Positions 26,853 to 35,317 are shown, counted from the first letter of the stretch. The stretch: 35,317 nucleotides of DNA from Rhodococcus marinonascens NBRC 14363 (GCF_001894885.1 NZ_BCXB01000017.1:1-35317); one strand, 5' to 3'. Made by a program: numbers and translations. Notes: a model not told the origin generated them from the sequence alone.

Positions 26853-28235
26853 TTAGGCCCCCACGTCGTCGAGCGACTCGTTCTTCGTTTCCTTCATCAC
26901 CAGCAGGGCAACGAAACTGATCGCCGCCGCGACCAACAGGTAGACGCCCACCCAGCCGACGCCGTACGCAGTGGCCAACCAGGCGGCGACGAACGGGGCG
27001 ACGGCCGCACCCAGGATGCTGGCGGTGTTGTAGGCGATCCCGGAACCCGTGTAGCGCACGTTGGTCGGGAACAGTTCGGGCAGAACAGCACTCATCGGTC
27101 CGAAGGTCAAGCCTGTCAACACCATTCCCATTGCGAGGAATGTCAGCATGCGAGCGGTACTGATTGTCTCCTGATTCAGCATCACGTTGAAGGACAGCCC
27201 GAACGCCATAATGAGGCCGCTGACGACCAGCAGCGTGATGCGGCGACCGTAGCGGTCGGCCAGCCATCCCGCAACCGGGACGGTGGCCGCGAAGAACAGA
27301 ACCGCGATCAACTGGAGGACAAGGAAGTCGGTGTATTGGAAGCTAGGGCCGACGCCGCCCGGGGTGGTGATTTTGCCGGTGGCATAGCTGAACACCCAGG
27401 TGGTCATGATGTAGAACAGCGTGTACGTGGCGAGCATGACGAACGTGCCGATGATCAGCTGACGCCAACTGCTCTTGAATACCTCCGCCAGCGGAGTCTT
27501 CACCTTCTCGCCCCTCGCCACAGCTCGCGCGAACACCGGGGTCTCCTCGAGCTTCAGCCGCACATACAGGCCGATCATCACCATGATCGCGCTGAGCAGG
27601 AAGGGAATACGCCAGCCCCACGTGAGGAAGGCGCCGTTCAGGTCGGCGCTGTTCTTGTCGTGGTTCATGAGCAACGCGATGATCAGGAACAGGCCGTTGG
27701 CGAGCAAGAACCCGATCGGCGCTCCCAGTTGCGGCCACATCGCCGCCCAGGCACGCTTGCCCTTCTTCGCGGTCTCGGTCGCGAGAAGTGCTGCGCCGCT
27801 CCACTCACCGCCCAGTCCCAGTCCCTGACAAAACCGCATCAGCGCCAGCAGTGCGGGCGCTGCGATGCCGATTTGACTGTACGTCGGCAGCAGCCCGATC
27901 ACGAACGTAGCGATACCCATCGTGAGGAGCGAGCCGACAAGCGTTGCCTTGCGTCCGACGCGATCACCGAAGTGCCCGAACAAGATGGACCCGAGCGGCC
28001 GGGCGACAAAGGCCAGACCGAACGTGGCGAGCGACGCCAGCAGCGCCGTCGAGCCATTTCCCGCGGGGAAGAACAGGTATGGGAACACCGACACGGCCGC
28101 GGTGGCATAGATGTAAAAGTCGTAGAACTCGATGGACGTTCCCACCATGCTCGCGACGACGATCCGGCTACGCGGGACGTCGACGGTTGCCCCCTCGTCC
28201 ACTTCCAGCCTTGACGTATCGACTGCACCACTCAT
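26853..28235 (-). CDS. MFS transporter, metabolite:H+ symporter (MHS) type
   Basis: A 460-residue protein with 12 predicted spans. The start VVASMVGTSIEFYDFYIYATAA, followed by the loop GHFGDRVGRKATLVG, and the sequence QGLGLGGEWSGAALLATE are hallmarks of the MHS family (ProP, ShiA and similar symporters of small organic acids, betaines or shikimate). The second-half signature DRYGRRITLLV is also present. The substrate cannot be read from sequence. The ATG is preceded by AGGAGGGGGA. The gene is convergent with acs, but nothing ties its substrate to acetate. Confidence 0.9.
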   Translation of the reverse strand: MSGAVDTSRLEVDEGATVDVPRSRIVVASMVGTSIEFYDFYIYATAAVSVFPYLFFPAGNGSTALLASLATFGLAFVARPLGSILFGHFGDRVGRKATLVGSLLTMGIATFVIGLLPTYSQIGIAAPALLALMRFCQGLGLGGEWSGAALLATETAKKGKRAWAAMWPQLGAPIGFLLANGLFLIIALLMNHDKNSADLNGAFLTWGWRIPFLLSAIMVMIGLYVRLKLEETPVFARAVARGEKVKTPLAEVFKSSWRQLIIGTFVMLATYTLFYIMTTWVFSYATGKITTPGGVGPSFQYTDFLVLQLIAVLFFAATVPVAGWLADRYGRRITLLVVSGLIMAFGLSFNVMLNQETISTARMLTFLAMGMVLTGLTFGPMSAVLPELFPTNVRYTGSGIAYNTASILGAAVAPFVAAWLATAYGVGWVGVYLLVAAAISFVALLVMKETKNESLDDVGA

Positions 28236-28381
28236 TCAATCCCCCTCCTAGATTCAATTTCAGATGATGAGACTAGAGCCCATCTACTAGGAAGGTGACA
28301 CCGCGTGCCACTCGCTCGGCACGTTGGCTCAGCTCTCGAAAGTGCGCCGGACATCTGGGGACGATCGGGGCGTAGGCACAG

Positions 28382-28726
28382 GACGGGCTTCTCGCGGTCT
28401 TCTTCTTCGCCGCCGGCATGGATCGCGGTTCGGCCATCCCCGTCGCCACCGAACATCGCGTTCGCTCTCGGCATCCTTTCGCGAAGAAGCCAGGTGCACT
28501 GGAGTTCCGCGACATGTTTGCCCCGTCAGTGCTCGGCGCGATCGGGTTCACCGTTAGCCTTCTAGTTGCGGATCTCGCGCTTGCGGGAATCGGCAACGGC
28601 AGCGCGGCTGAAATCGCTAAAGTCGCGGTACTCGTGACATCGTAGGCAGCGTCATTGATCGGATCAGCGTTACTGTGGCGGCGCGGTCGGGCGCATGCGG
28701 CAGGAAGGAAGACTTGGACGTGCTAG
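28382..28726 (+). pseudogene. Internally deleted nhaA remnant (Na+/H+ antiporter)
   Basis: The frame begins DGLLAVFFFAAGMD, the signature near the N-terminus of NhaA antiporters (DGLLAVFFFVAGLELK). After about 30 unrelated residues it continues with EFRDMFAPSVLGAIGFTVSL, LLVADLAL and EIAKVAVLVTS, the NhaA C-terminus. Roughly 300 residues between are missing, and an in-frame TAG at 28643-28645 interrupts the tail, which then reads AASLIGSALLWRRGRAHA. It cannot encode a working antiporter. It lies directly upstream of the holin-like gene. Confidence 0.75.
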
Positions 28727-28748
28727 AGCAACTTGGAGGGGTCGACAA

Positions 28749-29273
28749 GTGAGCAACACTCACGACAAGGGAGACAGCCCGCGATACACGGGAGACGGAG
28801 TGCCGAACACGGTGTCGTCGATTCCGCTCACCGACGTAGACGCTCAGACGCCAGGCGGGGCGAGCCTCGGCACGCTGGTCAAGCACGCGACCGCCCAGGT
28901 ATCCACCCTGGTCCGCGCCGAGGTCGAACTCGCGAAGGCCGAGGTGACCAGTCAGGTCAAGAGGGGCCTGCAAGGCAGCCTGTTCTTCATACTCGCGTTC
29001 ACTGTTCTGCTGTTCAGTTCGTTCTTCTTCTTCTTTTTCCTCGCCGAACTCCTCGACGTGTGGATCGCCCGTTGGCTGGCGTTCCTGATCGTCTTCCTGA
29101 TCATGGTCGTGACGACGGCGGTCCTTGCCCTACTCGGCTACCTGCGGGTGCGGAAGCTACGCGCGCCCGAGAAGACCATCGATTCGCTGAAGCAGGCAAA
29201 GACCATCCTCCCGACCTCGTACTCGGATGCGGAAGCGAATCTTGCATCTCCCAGCGGGCGTCACGCGCGGTAA
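28749..29273 (+). CDS. Phage-holin-like membrane protein (DUF1469, Rv3669-like)
   Basis: A 174-residue protein from the GTG at 28749, which has TTGGAGGGG upstream. A disordered N-terminus of about 35 residues is followed by an amphipathic segment (SLGTLVKHATAQVSTLVRAEVELAKAEV) and two membrane helices (FFILAFTVLLFSSFFFFFFLAELL and WLAFLIVFLIMVVTTAVLALLGYL), then a basic tail. This is the layout of the actinobacterial holin-superfamily 3.6 proteins, whose real function is unknown. It is followed 9 bp later by the hydrolase gene, probably in one transcript. Confidence 0.85.
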   Translation: MSNTHDKGDSPRYTGDGVPNTVSSIPLTDVDAQTPGGASLGTLVKHATAQVSTLVRAEVELAKAEVTSQVKRGLQGSLFFILAFTVLLFSSFFFFFFLAELLDVWIARWLAFLIVFLIMVVTTAVLALLGYLRVRKLRAPEKTIDSLKQAKTILPTSYSDAEANLASPSGRHAR

Positions 29274-29282
29274 CTCACACCT

Positions 29283-30221
29283 GTGGCACCACCTGATCCG
29301 TCTACGGTCCGTTTCGACGGCCCCTGGATTCATCGTGACATTCATGCCAACGGAATCCGATTCCACACCGTCGAGGTCGGCGCATCCGCACCGGATGCGC
29401 CGCTCGTCGTCCTGCTGCACGGTTTCGCGGACTTCTGGTGGTCGTGGCGTCATCAACTGACAGCGTTGTCTGCGGAGGGGTACCGCGCCGTCGCCGTCGA
29501 CCTCCGCGGATACGGCGACTCTGACAAGCCGCCGCGTGGATACGACGGCTGGACGCTGGCCGGTGACATCGCCGGACTGATCCGTGCGATGGGTTACGGC
29601 GAGGCGACACTCGTCGGGCACGCCGACGGAGGTCTGGTCTGCTGGGCAACCGCCGTACTCCACACCCGTCTCGTTCGATCCATCGGACTGGTCAGCTCAC
29701 CCCATCCGCTAGCGCTCAAGCAGGCCGTTCTCCACGACCGGCACCAGCGCAGGGCTGTGTTGCCGCCCTTCGTCTCGTACCAGTTGCCGTGGCGTCCCGA
29801 ACGTCGCCTCACCCGCGACGACGGCGCAGAGGTCGAGCGATTGATCCGCGAACGATCGGGTCCCGGGTGGGCGGACAACCCGGAGTTCGCATCCGTGCTC
29901 GCACGGATGCGATCGGCGATCCAGATTCCCGGCACCGCGCATTGCACTCTGGAGTATCAGCGATGGGCCTTCCGCAGCCAATTCAGGGCGGAGGGTAATC
30001 GGTTCATGGCGTCGATGGACCAGAAGTTACGAATACCAGTGCTGCACATCCACGGCGACCTCGACCCGTACGTACTCGCGGACACCGTGAAGCGAAGTCA
30101 TCAGTTCGCACCCTTCCAGCAGCTGTATACGGTCACCGGGGTAGGTCACTACGCGCACTGGGAGGCCCCGGAACGAGTGAATGCGGCCCTACTCGACCTT
30201 GTGCCGCGCCGCAGCGACTAG
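29283..30221 (+). CDS. ephE: Alpha/beta hydrolase, EphE-like, without the usual nucleophile
   Basis: A 312-residue alpha/beta-hydrolase with a GTG start. Oxyanion region LLHGFADFWWSW (44-55), strand DLRGYGDSDKPP typical of epoxide hydrolases, acid motif HIHGDLDPYV and catalytic histidine VGHYAHWEAPE are all present. At the nucleophile elbow the sequence is GHADGG (112-117). In the G-x-Nu-x-G-G pattern the nucleophile position is Ala114, with Asp115 one residue late. True epoxide hydrolases have GHDWGG. The protein may be inactive or use a shifted residue. It corresponds to Rv3670. It ends 8 bp before the convergent marP stop. Confidence 0.85.
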   Translation: MAPPDPSTVRFDGPWIHRDIHANGIRFHTVEVGASAPDAPLVVLLHGFADFWWSWRHQLTALSAEGYRAVAVDLRGYGDSDKPPRGYDGWTLAGDIAGLIRAMGYGEATLVGHADGGLVCWATAVLHTRLVRSIGLVSSPHPLALKQAVLHDRHQRRAVLPPFVSYQLPWRPERRLTRDDGAEVERLIRERSGPGWADNPEFASVLARMRSAIQIPGTAHCTLEYQRWAFRSQFRAEGNRFMASMDQKLRIPVLHIHGDLDPYVLADTVKRSHQFAPFQQLYTVTGVGHYAHWEAPERVNAALLDLVPRRSD

Positions 30222-30229
30222 CGCTCACT

Positions 30230-31420
30230 TCAGAGGATGCACTCCCCGGTGCCCACCGCGACCGTCGAACCCGGCGCCTCCTGTACTTGCCGCGACACTT
30301 CTTCGGCAGTGAGGACGAACCCTGTGTCGCTGTCGTCGACGGCCGCGCCGAAGACCACCCCGAGTACCTGTCCGCCGGAATCGACAAGTGGTCCGCCCGA
30401 GTTCCCTTGGCGGATCGAACCCCGGACGGTGAACACCTCACGCTCTACGGTGGCGGTCCGGTAGATATCCGGGCCGTTGAGGTCCAGGACCTCCCGGACA
30501 CGCACGGCGCTGGCGGTATATGGACCGCCACCCGGGTATCCGAGCACGAGGGCGTTTTCTCCGGTCGTCGCCGGTTCGGGCGCGAACGTCAGGACGGGGG
30601 AGTCGAGTCCGGGGACCGCCAGGATCGCGATGTCGGCCGACGGGTCGAACAGCACGACCTCGGCGTCCAACGGCCCATTCGGGGTGTCGACGAGGATACC
30701 CGCCGTTCCCGCGACGACGTGAGCATTGGTCATCACCCGCTCGGGCGCGACGACGAAGCCGGATCCCTCCAGCGCTCGCTGGCAACTCGGGGCCACCCCG
30801 CGGATCCTCAACACGCTCGACTGCAACGACGACGCGACAGGGCTCGCCAGGACACTGGCGTCGGGCGGGTCGACGTTGGTGATGGGTGTGCGCCCGAAGG
30901 GCCCGATGACATCAGGGAGTCCCGACGTGTCGAGGAGGGCGGTGAACTCGCTGGGCAGTTGCCGCATCCATCCCGGCGCTATGTTGTCGACCGCTTCGAG
31001 CACACTCGACCCCCGCACGGCGGCCGACACCTGAGGCTGAGAGGACGAGGTGATGGGAATCGCCAGCAGCCACGCAGCGATGAACACCGCAACGGCCTGC
31101 ACACCGGCCCCGACGGCACTGTCGACCGAGCGGGCGGCCGGGCTGTGCATGCTCCCGCGCGCGGCCCGGCCCAGCACCATGCCCGCAACTTCTCCGATGA
31201 TCACCAACACGACGATCAGTGCGATCCCGACCAGCAGGCGACCGACTCCCTCCTCCACGTGTTCCAGCACGAGCGGTGCGATCAAGATGCCCGCCACCGC
31301 ACCGAGCACCACACCGACGAAGGCGAGCACGGACGCAACGGCGCCCTGCCGCCAACCCGATGTGGCGGCGACGAAGGCGATCAGCACGATCGCGACGTCG
31401 ATCCAGCGTGAGCCCGTCAT
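30230..31420 (-). CDS. marP: Membrane-anchored serine protease MarP
   Basis: A 396-residue protein, equivalent to Rv3671c, which is needed for acid resistance in M. tuberculosis. The N-terminal 125 residues form a CvpA-like domain of four membrane helices. The periplasmic trypsin-like domain has the triad His234 (MTNAHVVAG), Asp263 (SADIAILAV) and Ser341 (RQGNSGGPLV). Cys213 and Cys394 match the regulatory disulfide pair known in MarP. The ATG shares ATGA with the stop of the NUDIX gene, so it is the last gene of the nth-tlpA-nudix-marP operon. Confidence 0.94.
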   Translation of the reverse strand: MTGSRWIDVAIVLIAFVAATSGWRQGAVASVLAFVGVVLGAVAGILIAPLVLEHVEEGVGRLLVGIALIVVLVIIGEVAGMVLGRAARGSMHSPAARSVDSAVGAGVQAVAVFIAAWLLAIPITSSSQPQVSAAVRGSSVLEAVDNIAPGWMRQLPSEFTALLDTSGLPDVIGPFGRTPITNVDPPDASVLASPVASSLQSSVLRIRGVAPSCQRALEGSGFVVAPERVMTNAHVVAGTAGILVDTPNGPLDAEVVLFDPSADIAILAVPGLDSPVLTFAPEPATTGENALVLGYPGGGPYTASAVRVREVLDLNGPDIYRTATVEREVFTVRGSIRQGNSGGPLVDSGGQVLGVVFGAAVDDSDTGFVLTAEEVSRQVQEAPGSTVAVGTGECIL

Positions 31421-32175
31421 CGCTCTGCCGCCCGATCACCGTGGACGTGGGTCAGGTGTACCTCGTCGAGGTTGTTGTCGAGTTCGGCCTGAACCGTGTC
31501 GAGGTCGCGAATGTCGCGGATGTCCCAGTCCTGTTCCCACCCGGAGATCGCGATCAGCGCGGCCAGTATCCCGGCTGTGAACCCCCACACGAGCATCCCG
31601 TCCACCGCAAACGCCGGCCCCTGAAAACCGGCCGGGTGACGCACCTGGAATCGGTTCCTCGGGTCGATCAGCGTGTGTACTGGAACCCGGGCGACCCTGT
31701 CTGCCTCAGCGGGATCGACCACGCCGACCGCACTGGGCTTTTCCCAGTACGCGATGACCGGGGTGACGTCGAAGCCGGACGGCGGAATGAAGATTTCCTC
31801 CAGCACTGCAAGGGGGCGAACCCCGGACGGGTCGAGTCCGGTCTCCTCCCGCGCCTCGCGCAGTGCAGTGGCGATGGGCCCTTCGTCACCCGGATCGCTG
31901 GCGCCACCGGGGAATGCCACCTGACCGCTGTGCTGACGCATCGTGGACGCACGCTGGGTAAGGAGGACGTCCGCGGAGGCCGGTAATCCTCCCGACATCA
32001 GCGGATCCGACTCCACCGGGCCGCCGAACAATACGAGGACCGCGGCCTCGCGGGTGATCGCACCTCTCGGTGCGCGCCGGTCGGGGACCGAGTTGAACCG
32101 GTGCGGGTCGGTAAGGGTGCGGTGCGCAACCCTGTGCAGCCAGGACGGAACCGTGCCGCCCACAGAGTTCGTCAT
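31417..32175 (-). CDS. NUDIX hydrolase (CoA pyrophosphatase-like)
   Basis: A 252-residue NUDIX protein. The box reads FPGGASDPGDEGPIATALREAREETGL, with the REAREETGL core that binds the metal and the extended spacing of the CoA-diphosphatase subgroup; upstream RASTMRQHSGQVAFPGG also fits that subgroup. Hydrolysis of CoA or a related dinucleotide is likely but not proven. It overlaps both neighbours by four bases (ATGA). It corresponds to Rv3672c. Confidence 0.88.
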   Translation of the reverse strand: MTNSVGGTVPSWLHRVAHRTLTDPHRFNSVPDRRAPRGAITREAAVLVLFGGPVESDPLMSGGLPASADVLLTQRASTMRQHSGQVAFPGGASDPGDEGPIATALREAREETGLDPSGVRPLAVLEEIFIPPSGFDVTPVIAYWEKPSAVGVVDPAEADRVARVPVHTLIDPRNRFQVRHPAGFQGPAFAVDGMLVWGFTAGILAALIAISGWEQDWDIRDIRDLDTVQAELDNNLDEVHLTHVHGDRAAER

Positions 32176-32843
32176 GCCGCCACCCCCAGATTCTGTTCGA
32201 CAGCAGCAGCGATCTCGTCGACGCTGTCGAATGGCTGCGGCAGGATCTTCGCCACCGTGCCGTCGGGTCGAATCAGCACAGACACGGGCAGGACGGCGGG
32301 CGCTCCAACCGCCGCGCGGACCCGTCCATCGCCGTCTTGTACACCGGGCAGCGTCACGGCGTAGTCGACCAGCCGGGACAGCGCGCTGGCCTCGTTGGGA
32401 TCTGAGTGCACCGTAAGCACGGTAACTGCGTCACCAGCGCGATCGGAAAACTGCTGTAGATGTGGCAACTCCTCGGCGCAGGGACCGCACCAGTACGCCC
32501 ACAGGTTGAGCAGGGCGGGTTTGCCTGCGAGCGCGGTGGCCAGATCCACCTGGCTGCCGTCTCCCACGCATTCGAGCATGATGCCGGACAGCGCCGAGTC
32601 GAACGAGGGCTCGGAGGTGCCGGCCGGAGCGGGACAGGGCGCCAGACGCGCCTGCGAGCGCAATGTTGCGAGCACATCGGGATCGGCATTCTCCGAATTT
32701 GTACTAATACGGCCTGATCCGAAACGACCGTCGTACGTTGCCACCCCCGCATCGCCGCCCCGGGGCCAAATCGCCACGACGAGCGCCGCCACGACAACGA
32801 GAGCGGCCAGACTCCACCGTGCTGAACCAGACACGCCTTTCAC
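32172..32843 (-). CDS. Membrane-tethered thioredoxin-like protein (TlpA/ResA type)
   Basis: A protein of about 223 residues. One N-terminal membrane helix (LAALVVVAALVVAIW) is followed by a thioredoxin fold facing outward, with the redox motif WCGPC at 118-122 after ALLNLWAY. An additional Cys pair (Cys70 and Cys92) precedes the fold. It probably reduces or isomerises disulfides in exported proteins. MarP, two genes on, depends on a disulfide, so a functional link is plausible but inferred. The start is GTG at 32843, just after the nth stop, or GTG at 32834. It corresponds to Rv3673c. Confidence 0.87.
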   Translation of the reverse strand: MKGVSGSARWSLAALVVVAALVVAIWPRGGDAGVATYDGRFGSGRISTNSENADPDVLATLRSQARLAPCPAPAGTSEPSFDSALSGIMLECVGDGSQVDLATALAGKPALLNLWAYWCGPCAEELPHLQQFSDRAGDAVTVLTVHSDPNEASALSRLVDYAVTLPGVQDGDGRVRAAVGAPAVLPVSVLIRPDGTVAKILPQPFDSVDEIAAAVEQNLGVAA

Positions 32844-32845
32844 CC

Positions 32846-33631
32846 TTACCGGCCGGCCAGACGCAGCAAATGCTCCGTCTCCGGTCCGCGAACAAGTTCG
32901 GAGGCGATGTCGGGATCGATCGGGCCCAAGCCGTACGACGGACAGTCCTTGGCGAGCACGCAGACACCACAGGCAGGTTTGCGGGCATGACATACGCGTC
33001 TGCCGTGGAAAATCACCCGGTGCGAGAGCAGCGTCCAATCCTTGCGTTCGATCAGTGCACCGATCGCGTGCTCGACCTTCACCGGGTCTTCCTCCTCGGT
33101 CCACCTCCAGCGCCGAACGAGCCTACCGAAATGGGTGTCGACCGTGATCCCGGGGACGTCGAACGCGTTACCGAGGATCACGTTAGCCGTCTTTCGGCCG
33201 ATCCCGGGGAGGGTCACAAGATCCTTCAGATTGTTCGGGATCTCACCGTCGAAGCGTTCGAGCAGAGCCTGCCCCAGCCCGATCAGCGCGGTCGTCTTGT
33301 TCCGGTAGAAGCCCGTCGATCGGATGTATTCCTCGAGTTCAGTGCGTTCGGCCTCCGCATACGCCTTGGCGTCGGGGTATCGGGCAAACAACGCCGGCGT
33401 CACCATGTTCACTCGGACGTCGGTGCACTGCGCGGAGAGAATGGTCGCAACGGCAAGATCCAAGGGTGTGACGAAGTCGAGTTCACAGTGGACGTCCGGA
33501 AATGCCTCCGCGAGTCGACGGTTCATTCTGCGGGCGCGCCGGACCAGTCCGAGCCTGGTTTCGCCCTGCTCAACGGCCCGCGAACGACTGCGTCCACGCG
33601 CTTCGGGGCCGTCACTGGAGGTCTCATGCAC
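32846..33631 (-). CDS. nth: Endonuclease III
   Basis: A 261-residue base-excision repair glycosylase/AP lyase that removes oxidised pyrimidines. The helix-hairpin-helix is [10 protein letters not shown] (141-150) with catalytic Lys147, and the catalytic Asp is Asp165 in [10 protein letters not shown]. The 4Fe-4S cluster ligands are Cys214-x6-Cys221-x2-Cys224-x5-Cys230. The GTG start has a weak ribosome binding site; an internal ATG at residue 36 is less likely because conserved residues precede it. It is the first gene of the operon and divergent from the small membrane protein gene, with an 81-bp shared promoter region. Confidence 0.95.
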   Translation of the reverse strand: MHETSSDGPEARGRSRSRAVEQGETRLGLVRRARRMNRRLAEAFPDVHCELDFVTPLDLAVATILSAQCTDVRVNMVTPALFARYPDAKAYAEAERTELEEYIRSTGFYRNKTTALIGLGQALLERFDGEIPNNLKDLVTLPGIGRKTANVILGNAFDVPGITVDTHFGRLVRRWRWTEEEDPVKVEHAIGALIERKDWTLLSHRVIFHGRRVCHARKPACGVCVLAKDCPSYGLGPIDPDIASELVRGPETEHLLRLAGR

Positions 33632-33712
33632 GAGGTCGACTCTACGTATACCCCGTCAATCCGACTCACTGCTGTGTCGCTTCTGAGACATTCGCAGTGT
33701 TTACTTTCCAAT

Positions 33713-33976
33713 ATGCAAGGTCTCGCTGTGGTCCTCTTCCCAGTGTTACTGATGCTATTTGCGCTGGCCATGGAGCGGGTCGAGTTACGACTCCGCCAGC
33801 TCACGGTTCGCCAGCAAGAGGTCGAGGAATTTCTCGACCAGGCGAGTAGCGATGAGGTGGCCACCCTGGCCAAAGAAGGTTTCCCTGACGCAATGGCGCG
33901 CTTCCGCCGACGCCGCAAGAGCCGTTCGGGGTTCGAAACCGACGACGATGACGTGGATTCTCGGCGCGCAGGCTGA
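33713..33976 (+). CDS. Small membrane protein (Rv3675-like)
   Basis: An 87-residue protein starting [21 protein letters not shown]: a single N-terminal membrane helix followed by a charged, probably coiled segment ([16 protein letters not shown]) and a C-terminus with an Arg cluster and four aspartates. It sits between nth and crp, as a small membrane protein does in mycobacteria. The function is unknown. The open frame extends far upstream through antisense nth sequence; the ATG at 33713 is chosen because the hydrophobic start begins there. Confidence 0.7.
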   Translation: MQGLAVVLFPVLLMLFALAMERVELRLRQLTVRQQEVEEFLDQASSDEVATLAKEGFPDAMARFRRRRKSRSGFETDDDDVDSRRAG

Positions 33977-34193
33977 TCCGAGAACGCTCGAAGCGACTCG
34001 CCGAAGACGAGCTTTCCGGTCAATGTGTTCGGCCTCCGTGGTATCGGTCACTCCGACCAACTCGCCTCCACGTAGACTTCTACAGACATACCTGTTGCAT
34101 GAAGACGCGCCGCCGAAAACGGGGCATCGTCGACATGCAGCAAATCACGCACAATATTGCATCCAGACGAACGAATATTCTCGAGGAGCGTAC

Positions 34194-34868
34194 GTGGACG
34201 ACGTCCTGGCAAGAGCCGGCATCTTCCAAGGGGTCGAGCCCTCGGCGGTAGCAGCGCTGACCAAGCAGCTGCAGCCCGTCGACTTCCCCCGCGGTCATGT
34301 CATCTTCAACGAAGGTGAGCCCGGCGACCGCCTGTTCATCATCGTGTCGGGCAAGATCAAAATCGGCCGCCGCTCGCCGGACGGCCGCGAGAACCTGCTC
34401 ACGATCATGGGCCCGTCCGACATGTTCGGTGAGCTGTCCATCTTCGACCCCGGCCCGCGTACATCCACGGCCACCACGGTCACCGAGGTCCGCGCGGTCA
34501 GCATGGACCGCGCAGCACTCAAGGCGTGGATCGACCACCGCCCAGAGATCGCCGAACAGCTCCTGCGGGTGCTCGCACGCCGTCTGCGTCGCACCAACAA
34601 CAATCTGGCCGACCTCATTTTCACGGACGTTCCCGGCCGTGTCGCCAAGGCGCTGCTGCAACTCGCTCAGCGCTTCGGCACCCAGGAGGCAGGCTCGCTG
34701 CGTGTCACGCACGACCTCACGCAAGAAGAGATCGCCCAGCTCGTCGGCGCGTCCCGCGAGACCGTCAACAAGGCTCTCGCCGACTTCGCGCACCGCGGAT
34801 GGCTACGCCTCGAGGGCAAGAGCGTGCTGATATCCGACTCCGAGCGCCTGGCGCGTCGCGCACGGTAG
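34194..34868 (+). CDS. crp: cAMP receptor protein family regulator (Crp/GlxR)
   Basis: A 224-residue global regulator, the same length as M. tuberculosis Crp (Rv3676). The cyclic-nucleotide domain has [18 protein letters not shown] (78-95), with Glu80 and Arg89 as expected cAMP contacts. The C-terminal winged HTH is [24 protein letters not shown] (175-198). GTG at 34194 follows GAGGAG at good spacing; the frame upstream is unrelated. It probably controls carbon metabolism genes, possibly acs in this window. The 217-bp leader shows no clear consensus site for self-control. Confidence 0.95.
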   Translation: MDDVLARAGIFQGVEPSAVAALTKQLQPVDFPRGHVIFNEGEPGDRLFIIVSGKIKIGRRSPDGRENLLTIMGPSDMFGELSIFDPGPRTSTATTVTEVRAVSMDRAALKAWIDHRPEIAEQLLRVLARRLRRTNNNLADLIFTDVPGRVAKALLQLAQRFGTQEAGSLRVTHDLTQEEIAQLVGASRETVNKALADFAHRGWLRLEGKSVLISDSERLARRAR

Positions 34869-34914
34869 TTCTCACACCGCTTCGACCAGCCCTGCCTTTC
34901 GGCCACCCGCGTCT

Positions 34915-34945
34915 TTCGGCCACCCTGTCTGCAGGGGTGGCCGAA
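34915..34945. terminator. Bidirectional terminator between crp and the MBL gene
   Basis: TTCGGCCACCCTG pairs with CAGGGGTGGCCGAA (13 bp with one bulged G) around a 4-nt loop. It lies 47 bp after crp and 7 bp beyond the stop of the convergent MBL gene, so it can serve both. The left arm sequence CTTTCGGCCACCC also occurs once more at about 34896-34908. Confidence 0.75.
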
Positions 34946-34951
34946 GTCGTT

Positions 34952-35317
34952 TCACGGTCGGTCGGGTCTGCGTAGATACGCCAATTGCACGTTGACAGAC
35001 TGCTCCGCCGCCGGCCACAACTCGCGGGCGACGTCGGAATAGACGTGCTCGACGACCTCACGCGCGGTAGGGCTTCCACCGAGCGCCACGAGCGCGGCCC
35101 GCACCTGGTCAAGCCGCTCCTCGCGGTGGGCGAGGTACTGCTCCGCCACGGAAGCCAGGTCGGGAAGCTCGGGTCCGTGTCCGGGCATGACCCTGTGCCC
35201 GGCTCCGAGGTCGCGCAGTCGGCGCAGTGACGACAGATAGTCGCCAAGATTGCCGTCTGTGTCGTCGAGCACCGTGGTGCCACGGCCGAGGATCGTATCG
35301 CCAGTGAGGACAGCGCA
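34952..35317 (-). CDS. MBL-fold metallohydrolase, C-terminal part (5' end outside window)
   Basis: The frame is open to the window edge and gives 121 residues of the C-terminal part. LTGDTILGRGTTVLDDTDG and HRVMPGHGPEL are the last metal-binding motifs (Asp and His) of the metallo-beta-lactamase fold in the LACTB2/RNase-like group, followed by the winged-helix-like tail SPTAREVVEHVYSDV. It corresponds to Rv3677c. The N-terminal HxHxDH motif lies beyond the window. Confidence 0.88.
   Translation of the reverse strand, partial: CAVLTGDTILGRGTTVLDDTDGNLGDYLSSLRRLRDLGAGHRVMPGHGPELPDLASVAEQYLAHREERLDQVRAALVALGGSPTAREVVEHVYSDVARELWPAAEQSVNVQLAYLRRPDRP

Noticed and set aside
26802-28214. 470-residue open frame antisense to the MFS gene
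   Set aside because: The opposite strand encodes a clear MHS transporter. The antisense translation is low-complexity His/Gln/Arg-rich.
32738-33976. 412-residue plus-strand open frame
   Set aside because: It runs antisense through tlpA-like and nth. Only the final 87 residues from 33713 look like a real protein.

Overview
The window looks like chromosome from a high-GC mycolic-acid actinobacterium, most likely Rhodococcus or a close relative. Codon use is strongly GC-biased and GTG starts are common. The gene order closely follows the block known in Mycobacterium tuberculosis as Rv3644c to Rv3677c: holB, topA, an unnamed gene, cspA, an MrfA-type helicase, the flp/tad cluster, ssd, a Fic-like protein, dppDCBA, acs, a holin-like membrane protein, ephE, marP, a NUDIX gene, a TlpA-like gene, nth, a small membrane protein, crp/glxR and a metallo-beta-lactamase-fold gene. 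This synteny is recalled from knowledge of the family; no database was searched.

Left part (1-9021): two tentative small ORFs; tRNA-Thr(CGT) with a strong hairpin behind it; holB and topA for replication and topology; a conserved actinobacterial gene of unknown function; cspA; and, divergent from cspA, a DECH-box helicase with a C-terminal Cys cluster.

Middle part (8851-16840) is the most unusual region. The segment from the helicase 3' end to the middle of ssd exists in two copies. The right copy is intact (tadE-like, tadE, flp, tadC, tadB, tadA, ssd, all on the minus strand with overlapping stops and starts). The left copy is a wreck: only the fringe of tadE-like, tadE and flp on one side and 429 bp of ssd on the other remain. 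Between these remnants sits about 2 kb of unrelated DNA with a perfect 26-bp palindrome, an hsdR-like N-terminal remnant, a truncated 3-hydroxyisobutyrate-dehydrogenase-like remnant, and one intact gene for a sulfide:quinone-oxidoreductase-like flavoprotein preceded by a CsoR/CstR-type operator. A chimeric joint at 11889/11890 (ssd fragment against helicase fragment) is what a tandem duplication would leave.

Region 16841-18078 has no recognisable gene but holds two DnaA-box-like sequences, two tandem hairpins and several palindromes.

Right part (18079-35317): a peptide ABC transporter operon ending in a degenerate Fic-like gene; divergent acetyl-CoA synthetase; an MHS-type MFS transporter; an internally deleted nhaA remnant; a holin-like protein with an alpha/beta hydrolase that lacks the usual nucleophile; a tightly overlapping minus-strand operon nth-tlpA-nudix-marP (DNA repair, envelope redox and acid-stress proteolysis); then a small membrane protein, the cAMP receptor protein gene and the C-terminal part of an MBL-fold gene cut by the window end.
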